DNA of 64,000 nt from Ditylenchus dipsaci. Taxonomy: Eukaryota; Nematoda; Chromadorea; Rhabditida; Anguinidae. The translations under genes and the position numbers were made by a program. The notes below the pieces were generated by a model. It saw only the letters and a program-made list of their open reading frames with translations. It was not told the DNA's origin and ran no database searches. Each line of letters opens with the position of its first letter. Position 1 is the stretch's first letter. Shown piece after piece: positions 24,496 to 35,300 of this stretch. The stretch spans positions 62,001 through 126,000 of the forward strand of contig SADC01000158.1 of assembly GCA_004194705.1 (NCBI GenBank), given 5' to 3'.

Positions 24496-24724
24496 TAGGG
24501 TTGTCGAATCGAGGCCTCGATTTCGAGTTTTGGATTCGAAAACTCGAAAATTTTCGAGTTTCGAGTCCTTTTTTTTTCGAGTCTCGAGGCCTCGAAAAAA
24601 AATTTCTAGTCATTTTTAGAGTTTCGAGGCCTCGATTTCGAGTTTTAGACTCGAAAACTCGAAAATTTTCAAGTTTCGAGTTTCGGTTCGAGGCCTCGAA
24701 AATTTCGAGGCCTCGACAACCCTA
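24496..24724. mobile_element. hAT MITE with exact 8-bp target duplication TTGATGAC
   Basis: Ends TAGGGTTGTCGA and TCGACAACCCTA. The flanks TTGATGAC (24488-24495 and 24725-24732) are identical. The interior is a dense array of CGAGGCCTCGA and TTCGAGTTT palindromes. Confidence 0.8.
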
Positions 24725-24869
24725 TTGATGACATTATATTACTCATAAAAATAAGACAGAAAGCTTTTGCCGTGTCGGATAAAACGCTTATAAAAACGAA
24801 AACAAAAAAATTGTTGGTCCGTTTTTTCTTCGTGTAACATCTGCATGACCCTTTAAATTATGCAATTCA

Positions 24870-24996
24870 TACAGTCAACCCTCGATAAACCGGTACCCAT
24901 AAGGACCTTCTTTCAAGCACCGATTTATGGACGATGCCAGTTTTTCGAGTTTAATAGTTCATTTCATGGCCGAAGTATCGGTTTATCGAGTATCTA
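24870..24996. mobile_element. pogo-like MITE fragment
   Basis: TACAGTCAACCCTCGATAAACC at the left end, with the mirrored GGTTTATCGAG near 24980. The right terminus is degraded. Confidence 0.5.
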
Positions 24997-25682
24997 TAAA
25001 AATATTAACAACTGCAAAACAATATCAAAACAATTTTAAAACAAATGACACCATGCTCAAAATAGTTTGTCATTTCTGACTGTATCTGATTCTTTACGCA
25101 TAATGACGAGATAGCATCCGCTCTCCTCAAGATATTGACGTACGATTCGTAAGAGACACTGCGCTTACAAACACATCTGACGGGAGACGTCCTCTAATAG
25201 AGCCTCAATGGGCTTTATTTTTCAACTATCCAGTCCCCTATTTTAGGAGGCTGAAAAATAATTACCCGTGGATAATTGATACAGTGTATACGGTAACTAC
25301 TCAAAATAAATATATCAGAGCTTTTTCACGGTTTAGAAACTTAGTAAAAATCTCTGTCTTAAACATTCTTTTAAATGTAGTTTTGCTTCAATTCTAGCAC
25401 ATGAAATTTGCTTAAAATTACTCTATGAACAATTTTTCAATATAGTATCATGGAGGTGAAGCTCTGTGACGTTTTTTTTCGTTTTCGGCTTTTTAGTCGC
25501 GTTTTTTAACGCTTTCCAACCGCCCCCCCTGGGTATATATTATTTCCGTAGAGTTTTCGCATCTTTAGAGGCGCATCTTTTATGCTACCGTACACACTTC
25601 GTGCACGGTTCATTGTTGGTCAATTAAGCAAAACAAGCACAGAAGTTATTTTGGGGTCACAGGTTCAAATCTAGGTGGTAGC

Positions 25683-26357
25683 CAGTGTTGGGAACTCGTT
25701 CTCGTCTTTCGTCCTCGTACTACAACTTTTTTCAAATAAAAAGGTTGATTTCATGAGAAACATTTCAATTTCAACTTTATTTGAGCAATAATTTTGATTT
25801 TCTTACTTAACCATTTGTTTGAGATTTGATCTCCCTTTGCTAATTTATGACTAGTCTCTTTAGGCAATCATCATCAACAATGCGTTGAGCTACTTTATCT
25901 TCATCCTCGAAAAGAGCATCGAATGTTTGGACAGCGGCAATTAAAGTGCCAAACAAAACCAGAAATTTGATTTTAGCTTTTTTCGGAGATTTTAATCCAA
26001 AATAGGCAAGAAAGGTTTTCAATATACCTATTTTGTAATTAGTTAATGAAAATGTCAAATATTTGAAATTATTTTGAAGAATGCTTTTGTTGTCGGATTC
26101 TGTTATCATCATTTAACAAAGAATGTAAGCATTTGATCAAAGGAACGACAATTTTCAATAAAAAAATTCATTTTTTGCTTCTTATCACAAAGTAAGATCA
26201 AAGTACGAGTAAAAACACAAAGGACGAGAAAAAGACGAGGACGAAGACGAGTACGAGCAATTTTAAAAAGTCGGTACGAGGACGAGTACGAAGTATGACG
26301 CATGAAAATTTTTGGTACTAGGACGAACACCAGACAATTGAAAATTCCCAACACTGG
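25683..26357. mobile_element. hAT non-autonomous element with exact 8-bp target duplication GTGGTAGC
   Basis: Ends CAGTGTTGGGAA and TTCCCAACACTG. The flanks GTGGTAGC (25675-25682 and 26358-26365) are identical. Subterminal CTCGTCTTTCGTCCTCGTAC is matched inverted by GTACGAGGACGAGTACG. Two short minus ORFs inside (26112-25840, 26426-26109) show no transposase motif. The target site follows GGTTCAAATCTAGG, a B-box-like sequence. Confidence 0.8.
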
Positions 26358-26510
26358 TGGTAGCGAAGATTCTTTTTGTAGTAAGCAGTCAAAAAGGGAT
26401 AGCTGGGAAAAGCACAAGATACCCACTTAAAAAGGGTATACAACCCAAAATGCGAAAAAATGTGAGATTTTGATCCTTGAAGTTAAAAGTGGAGGTTTTG
26501 TGAGATAATA

Positions 26511-27536
26511 TTAGGTTGGTGCATAATTATTTACGGTTGTTTAAAACTAATGTTTAAGAATAAAAATTATTTCAAAAATTGTTCTTGATACACCATTGTG
26601 TAGCTCTGTTATTCCTCTTCAAAATGTGTTATCATTATTGTTTGGATTATTTTAAAAAATTCGGCGTTTGGGTCTAAATACTAGTGATGACATCATGGGT
26701 AGTTGACACGTATTTTCGTCACTTCAACTGGTCAAACGTTTTATTCAGGATTTAACATTTTAACAACCTCTCAATGCTGTCTTGTAGCGCGGTTCAAGAG
26801 CTACAATACCTATTTTACAGTATCATTTTTGAAGATCTGGTTGTGGAGATATAAACTAAAAAAAATGAATTTCTTAAAAAAAAATCACCAAAATCCCAGT
26901 TTTTAGGACTTTTGGTCATTTTTTAAAAAATTGATTTTTTTAAAGTGTATATCTCCACAACCAGATTTTCAAAAAGCATTCTGTGAAATATCAATTGTAG
27001 CTCTCGAATCGCGCTACAAGACAGTTGAAGAAGTTGTAAAAACTCAATTAAAAGTTTGACAAGTTGAAGCGATGAAAATACGTGTCAACTACCCATGATG
27101 TCATCCCTATAGTTTAGACCCAAACGCCGACTTCAAATAACCCGAAAAATAATGATACCGTATATTCTCGATTAGAAGGCCCTCTCTAATAGAAGGCCCT
27201 CTCTAATAGAAGGCCCCCTTGAGGACCTATATATCAGCATAGAAAAAGAAATTCGCAAATCTGTTTTTCGCGTTTTCTTAGTTAGCACGAGCTCACCTGA
27301 TTCCACTTTTAAAATTTTAGTTGAGCACCCAAAAATCTCAAAATCGAAATATTTTTTTCCGACTTTTTTAGGGTTGAAAAATAGAAGGCCCGGGCCTTCT
27401 AATAGAGAATATACGGTAACCCATTTTGAAGAGGAATAATAGAGCTACACAATGGTGTATCAGGAACAATTTTTGAAATAATTTTATTCTTAAACATTAG
27501 TTTTAAACAACCGTAAATAATTATGCACCAACCTAA
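26511..27536. mobile_element. mariner-type MITE (TTAGGTTGGTGCATAATTAT ends) with nested insertion
   Basis: TTAGGTTGGTGCATAATTAT and its mirror ATAATTATGCACCAACCTAA resemble the cecropia-type mariner terminus known from MADE1. TA flanks both sides. The arms extend for hundreds of bases (CACCATTGTGTAGCTCT is mirrored). A TACCGTAT element (27156-27418) is inserted in the right arm. Confidence 0.75.
27156..27418. mobile_element. TACCGTAT-family MITE nested in the mariner MITE
   Basis: TACCGTATATTCTCGATTAG and TAATAGAGAATATACGGTA, with AGAAGGCCC/GGGCCTTCT. The right arm of the mariner palindrome resumes directly after it. Confidence 0.75.
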
Positions 27537-27539
27537 TAC

Positions 27540-28700
27540 ACCAAAATGCTATCAAACATGGCTGGGAAACACCAAAGGCATCTGTCACTTAAATCAGGCG
27601 CACATGAAAAGAGTTCACAATAGGCGCCTGTAACGCGCCTATTCACTTCGCTTTTCAAATATTATTGGAAGCTCCCCCTCTTTCACCTGGTAATCACCCG
27701 TTCAATCCCCCCCCCTCAATTAAAAAAAATCCAAAACAGAACCAAACTTTGAGCTCAGAGTAGATTGCTTGTACACAAAAAATATCAGAATAAATAAGCT
27801 TTTTCAAGTAAACTCAACAATACTATGTACGCTCCCAAATCTAGGCAATTATTTCGGAAGACGCAGAATGGCGCACCTCTTAATGGATGAATAATTTAAG
27901 CCAAATCAGACTAAAATATCTTTCCGAGACTACAACTTCTTCTTGTTTTATGTTCCATCCACTACCACTAATCTTTCCCTCTCAAAATATGGAAAGCGTA
28001 AATGCTGACGATTATAGCTAGTGGCTGGCAGTCTCACACACAAGATGGATCCACTTTTTCTGGCAAACACGCTTCAAAATAAACAAACACCAAATTAATG
28101 AGTGCCCCTTACCCCGCCCCCCCCCCCACCATAAGCTTATTATTGCCATCGGATAGGTCATAAGCAAGGGCTGGTGCCGGCAATTTGCCGTTAGCTACTC
28201 CACATTTAAGCTATAAATTGCGGTATTGAGTAGGGGGAAAACGAAAGAATTCATGCATAAATTGGTGTGTGTATCCTAGTTTAAACACACTAACAGTGAT
28301 TTATACTAGCGTCTAAAAGGGAAAAAGCCTGCTGGTTTTATTTGCACATTCAAGCTACACACGAGTCAGCCAAACGGACTCTTACTTGAGCACCACCACC
28401 ACAATGGGTTATGGCTGGAAATGAGACAAAACAATTCAAAGAAACAAATAAATTTTCCATTTATATTTCTTTTTGTCTGCTTTCTTTTTTGCTCTCAGAG
28501 GCCGTCTAAGTGAGGATAAATCTTTTTTTAACAATTGGATTTTAAATGAATTTTTCCAGCCAACAGTATGCGTAATCAATAAAAAGTGAATTTCACAAAA
28601 AAATGTTGGACTCAAAAGTTTCAGACAGTGTCTTTTTCCAAAAAAGGTTGAAGATAATTACATAAGCATAAAATAAAAAATTTCTGATTTTCAGCACAAC
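27540..28700. other. Gene-poor, no supported gene
   Basis: Contains ATAGGCGCCTGTAACGCGCC near 27627, reminiscent of the Helitron-like hairpin, and a C-run at 28120. Nothing else is supportable. Confidence 0.35.
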
Positions 28701-28705
28701 TGTTT

Positions 28706-28949
28706 TACCGTATTTTCTCTATTAATCCCACTCTCTAATAAGCCCCACCATATGGACCTAATATCTCAGCCTACAACAGACATTTTGCAAATCTGTTTAT
28801 TGCGTTTTCTTGATTAGCACCAGCACTCCTGATGCCACTTTTCAGATTTTGGTTGACTACCCAAAATCTCAAAATCGACCGCAAACTTTTCTGATTTTTT
28901 AGGGGTTGAAAAATAATCCCCCATGGGGTTTAATAGAGAAAATACGGTA
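28706..28949. mobile_element. TACCGTAT-family MITE (AATCCC subtype)
   Basis: TACCGTATTTTCTCTATTAA and TTAATAGAGAAAATACGGTA. The interior resembles 55491-55751 (GTTGAAAAATAATCCCCCAT block). Confidence 0.7.
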
Positions 28950-29268
28950 GCTTATTTTGATCGAATTTGTCTATTTTGATTCTAGATTAGCAATGTGCAA
29001 CTATATAATTTTTCAGATGGTGTTTGGAAACCATGTGTGTCGCCTCCCAAGAAGAATTGACCTGGTATCCACCAAATACTCTTATCGGCATGCTATCCCA
29101 TTACAGTGCATAATTTGTAAACCAAAATAGACGAAACTCCTGAACTTAAATTTAACTTTTGCAAACTGAAAATTGTACAAGAAACAGTAAATGAGCTATT
29201 TAATTTCATTTCACTCAATAAATATTTCCTTCCAAAATAAATGAATGGAAATCGAAAATACTTTTTCT

Positions 29269-29276
29269 TTGTTTAT
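29269..29276 (-). promoter_or_regulatory. AATAAA polyadenylation signal of the Neto-like gene
   Basis: AATAAA on the minus strand, about 80 bases after the stop codon at 29356. Confidence 0.5.
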
Positions 29277-29355
29277 TTACATGCATGGTAAGGAAAACAA
29301 CTAGGGAAAAGTGAGATGTAATTGTTGTAAGTAGATTAGACCAAAGCTCTTTGAA

Positions 29356-32300
29356 TTATAGAGATGGACTGAGTGAATGCATCTTTGTTGTTGCTAGCAG
29401 CCAATTCTTCCTGTTCTTCTTGCCCTGCTTCTTTGTGTTCTTTTGTTCGGCACCTGTCTGTCTGAAGCCTTCTTGAAATATTTGCCGTTGTGGTGCCATT
29501 TGCCAAACTGCGGGCTCAGATTCCTGATTCAAACGACTGTTTTGCAGACCATTGCTCACATCTAACCGACTATAGACTGAGAGTTGAGGAGATGCTCTGT
29601 CAAAACATGAAATATCACACAGAAGGGCCATTAGACAATTTCTAATATTTTTAAAATTGCTATTCAAATTTTTTCATGAACAAAAAAGACACTAAAAATT
29701 TTTTCAAAAAGAATTATTTAGTGAAAATATTATAAATTGTAAACATTATATATAATAGCTAATCAAGGCAAAAATATGCTTACTTCAACGTGCAAACACT
29801 TGTAGTTTTGGGCTTAACTATAGAGCTGGAAGTGTCTAAAAATCACTTTGTGTAAAATTATACAACAAAAGAATTTGTTGGGTGAATTATTCGTTGTTAA
29901 AAGTGCTTTTAGCCGCTTGCTTACTAAACTAAAAAATATGCTCATTATGTTCTGCTTGCTTACATTAAACATAAATTTGATACGGGAACTACTTTTTTCG
30001 TTGTGTTTTTTCCGCTTTTCAAGTAAATGTTTTTGCCAGGATGTTTCCTGGAATTTGGCTTTCCAGGAATATATAATTTGCCTCAACTTTTTGTGGTAAT
30101 AATTTAAAAAAGAAAAGATATAAATTAAGATTTACAAAACCTTTATGGAATAAAAGTCATCCGCAAACAGTTTTTTGGAGATACATATACAGTTAACTGC
30201 CTCCTTGGGACCCGCTATATTAAGACATTATTTATAATAGATATTTATAATAGTTAGAGAAGACGTTATTTAGAGACTTCATAATTTTCATGCAACAACA
30301 ACGTAACTCTTATGGCAATATACAATAAACGAAAAGCGCATAGAAGTTATGTTTTAAAACTCATGCTTAAAGGGCCATGGCCACGCGTTCTGGATTGTCT
30401 CCCGCTGATTCAAAAAATTTCGCCTAATCATTGAACTTCTGTAGAAATTTTTCAGCTTGGTTTCTAACAAAACAAGGCCTAGAATTTAATTTTAGGTATA
30501 GCTGTGTTAGAAACCATATTTAAAAAATCCGTACAAAAGTTCAGTAATTAGGAAATTTTTTTGAATTGGTGGGGGACAACCGTTGTTCGAGACGGCGATG
30601 GCCGTTTAAATAAGTTTATTCGAACATCTCAAAGGTTGCATTTTCTCTTCTGTTTTGCCACCTTACTCAATATTATTCACAATTAGATATCTACATACAA
30701 CATTTGGTATAGTGAGGTTCAGTAACGCCATCTATATTTTTCCTAAAAACAGGCTGTTGCCTAACTTTTTATTCACTTTTTCAAACTCTGTAAAAAAGTG
30801 GTCAATCAACAGCATCCTAGCTTTATTTTAAGCACAAATATCCCACATAAAAGTTGTGCCAGAAAAACATTTTCTTTGGGGACAAACTTCGTGCTATTGG
30901 GTTGTAACATAAGTTCTGTCGGTTTTTGTTCATGAAGATTTTGTTTCAATGTAAAATATTTCTACCATACTGTTATATGTCATTTTGTAGAAAAAATATC
31001 CTATTTCATCGCTCTATTTCAGATTTTACAATTTCACAACAAATGTTGATTTTTAGCCTTCAAGAAATGAACTTCAAGTTAAAAAAATAATTATCTCCGA
31101 CATCTTTAGAACTAGTCAAAAGTTCAGTCAATTGTTAAGCGCTGCAGCAACAACTTAGCACCATGTTGTAGCGCAGATTAAGAGTTTCAAAATGCATTTT
31201 ACCGAATGATTTTTGAAAATCTGAGTATTGAGATTTGACTGTTTTAAAAAAGCAAATTCTTCGAAAAATGACTGAAATTCAAGTTTTCTTCATTTTTTTC
31301 CGGATTTCAGTCATTTTTTGAAGAATTTGCTTTTTCAAATAGTCATATCTAAATACTTAGATTTTCAAAAATCATTCGGTAAAATGCATTTTGAAGCTCT
31401 TAATCTGCGTTACAACACTTCTACATGAACAAAAACCCACAGAACTTATGTTACAACCCAATACAAAAATGTTTCAGAAAATAACTCATTCTTAAATTTT
31501 AAACAGAGCGTTACTTAACTCTTTATTCACTTTTTCGAATTTTCTAAATACACCAACAGTATCTTAGCTTTCTTTCAAGCATAAATATGCCTAATAAAAA
31601 ACAAAAAAAGTTTTCCATGGGGACAAACTCAGTAGTTCGAATTTTGGAGAAACCAGTATAGAAAATATTTGAATTAAAACTAGCGCGTTTTTTGTGTTGT
31701 CGTCACTTATCTCATATTTCTATGTCATTATTATGTAAACCGAAGTAGTTTAACTGTTTTCAAAAAAAATTGTTTTAGGCGCCGCCTAGCGTTTTTTTGT
31801 TGGCTTTAAAGGGACATGCTCACCTGTTTTGATTTTGTCTCCGCCAATTCAAAAATTTTTCCGAATCATTGAACTCTATATACGGATTTTTCAACTTGGT
31901 TTCTAACAAAACAAGTCCTAGAATTCTATTTTAGGTGTAGTTTTCTTAGAAACCAAGTTGAAAATCCGTACAGAAGTCCAATGGTTCGGAATTTTTTTTT
32001 GAACTGGCGGGGACAAATTTTGCCTTAGGCGAGCATGCCCCTTTAACATAAATAGTTTAGTTTTGTAATTTATTTAACCTACTGCTTGAAACACTGGCAG
32101 TCCTCTGCTGGAGCTGTTGTTTGCTGATGACACTACCAATCTTACCATTGTCGGATGCATTTCGTTGTGGTTTCACTGGTGCTTTCACCAACTTTTGTTT
32201 TTGAGCAAGAGTTACAGATGTATTTGTGCTTGTGGACTTAGCTGCTGCTGAAACTGCAGCCATTTTTTCAGAGTATTCTCTGCGAGTGCTTTCTATTTGG

Positions 32301-35300
32301 CGGTGTTTTTGTTTTCGCTTGTATCGCAAGTGTGTTCTGTAGGTAAACAGGATGACAGCCAAGAGCAACAAAAATAGGCACAAAGCAGTAGCCACTCCAG
32401 CCAAGGTCAGGGGATTTTGGGGGTAGCCTGAAATCTGACAATGGCTTTATGGGTATGAGAACTCAAAGACCTACAGTAAAACTCGTCACTATTGTCATTT
32501 TCAGCACAGTTGGAGATGCCGTCGCATTGCAAGGTTTTGTTGATACAAAGCCTGGTTCTGAACAAAAATCGGTACATAAACCCCTTACTTTCTAAATTTA
32601 GGGATGGTTTTGTGGAGTTTTCGTAATGAGGTAATTAACTGTAAGCCAAAAAAGGAGGAATGTCTCTTCACATTTATTAGAAAGGACAGAAGCGAGTCAA
32701 TATTTTTTATAAATTTAGAAACTTTATAAATATATTTGGTTCAATTGACTAAAATTTGCAAAAAATGTAGATAAAAAGATATAAAATGTAATTTTGGTAA
32801 GCAGAGTTCGAAAAAAAATTGACTTCCAGGGGGGAAGGAATAAGTGCCAAAAAAAATCAGATAAAATAAGTTGAGGTTTACAAATGTATACCTTTCAGCA
32901 CATATATTGTGGCCATCATCTACAAAAACTCACCACCTAAAACGGCTTATCAAAAAATTAATCAGTTCACATATTAATGAACTTGCCTTGACAGAGGAAT
33001 TCTGGACAGTTGCCTGGTATATCATTAGAGTTGGGATTGACTACCAGACTGTCAATTTCTGTCCTGAATTGCTCTTATTATTTCATCTTTACAACTTTTT
33101 AAAGTATTGGATTAAATGATCGTCATTTCAGTGAGTAAAATAAAATATTAATATACCACTCGATAGATGAAGATAACAAAAGTTTGTATTTGGGTTTTTA
33201 CTCAATATTTTTTAAATTCAAAGCCAATATAGGAAAGCATGTTGCAGATTCCAAATTCACAGCCCCTATTTAGGTGTTTAAATATGTGAAGACACGATTT
33301 AGATTTTGTATATTTTTGAGAAATTTACCATAGCAATCTAAATCCAATAGGCGTGCCTTCTTGTTCGTATATTTCCACTTGGTCTGAAGAGGGGTTGTCT
33401 TTGGTCACAAATCTAAAAACATTTCTGTAAGTTAACTAAACTCACGTGCATAAATGTACCTAATGAGCACTCTATTGCTGGTTGACAAGTAAGACTTCAT
33501 GCCTTCTTCGTTGTAATACAAATGCCCACCACAGTATTTTATCTCTGGGCTGCTTTTGGTACTGAATTTTCTGGCGGAACTCTCTAAAATAATCGATCAA
33601 AGTGAGTGTAAGCATTCAAGCACAGACCAGCCACTTCGTGTCTGTAACCATCAATGATGACCAGGAAGCCCTTTCACATTCCGCCATAGTCAAGCTGAGT
33701 TCCAAATGCAACAAGCGCACATAGATGCGTTTGTTGGGGCGCACACGGATTAGCCAGTTGCAGGTGACATTGCGGGGTAGGTGTATGGAAAACCCGGACT
33801 AGTGATCTGACCTGCAGTATGAACAAAAAGGCTTGAAGTTTACAGAATTGTGTAAACTGACCACTTAATGCCTCCACATCACTTTCAGTCCCTAGAAGAT
33901 TGCAGGAAATGATATTGGTTTAAATATGTGAAAAAAATAAAAACGGGACTCAAGCTTATTTTCTCTTATGATTAAAGATAAGTTTATGTGGCAACCGGAC
34001 ATTTAGCATAATTTGTGCAATTTGTCCGCGGACATTTAGCATAATTTGTGCAATTGTCCGCGGACATTTAGCATAATTTGTGCAATTTGTCGCGGACATT
34101 GCATAATTTGTGCAATTTGTCCGCGGACATTTAGCATAATTTTTCGGTATGATTCGGTTGTTTTGCCCAAATAATGAAAAATTATGCTAAATGTCCGCGA
34201 CAAATTGCACAAATTATGCTAAATGTCCGGTTGCCGTTTATGTTGGGTCGTAGCCTTTTGTCCCCTTTTTTCCATGGAAAAAAGGGGACAAACGAATTAC
34301 GTAATTCGTTTGTCCCTTTTTCCGCTTTTTGGATTCGCGGTTTTTTTGGTTTTAAATTTCTGAATTAACTTATTTGTCTTGTAAAGACTCATATTATTTT
34401 TAAATGTTTTTATATAACAAACCTCAGTTCTACTGGGTGATCCATGCACCAAACCAAGTGATCGTCCACTGATAACATTTTTTGAAGGTTTTCGGGTTCC
34501 AAAACAATTTTTCTGCTAATTCGAGCATGCTGAATATGGTTTGACAGTGGTAAAATCGTGTTTTATCAAAAAAAAATTGAGTTTTCGTAAATTCTTGATT
34601 TTAATTAATCAATAATTCGCAATAACTCAAAAATTTATAGATAAAACGTGATTTTAGTACTGTAAAACCGTCTTCAGCATGCTCGAATTAGTGCAGAAAC
34701 ATGTTTTGGAATCCGAAAACCTAAAAAATTTCCATGTGGACGAGGGTCGTTTGGGTGGAGATATCCAGGTGGATATCTATCTGGATATGTGACCGGGAGG
34801 TACCCACCATAAGTATTGAAGTTAGAATGGGTAAAATCGCAATTTTGGACTTGACTTACCGAATTCCCCACACAACTTTAAGTTAAAAAAAAAATGGTTT
34901 ATTTTTAAGAAAGGGGACTTAAAAATAACCAAAAATCTGGCCAAATTTCCCGTCAACTTGAATTTTCATTACGACCGTAAATTTGGCCGCAGTTCTTAAG
35001 AATCAAGGATTTACCTCCGCAATCCTTCCGAAAGCGATTGTTTGGATCATAGTAAAAGCTTGGTGGAGCCTGATGTGGCTAAATAACTATATTTGTAATA
35101 CAGTCGAGTCCTTCTATAACGCCACCGACAAAGTTCGTTCCGCCTAGGGCACGACACTTCTTGGATCAAATTGAAAACTCCCGAAAATGTGTGAAATTCC
35201 CGACTAATTAATTAATTTTCCGACAAATTTTAAAACAAACATATCTCAGTGTTTCTTATCTTTTTTATTTTTTTAGACAGCATGCAGCCCTACTCTTCTA

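Noticed and set aside
24501..24728. Plus and minus ORFs rich in SRPRF/LENF
   Set aside because: They are translations of the palindromic hAT MITE 24496-24724.
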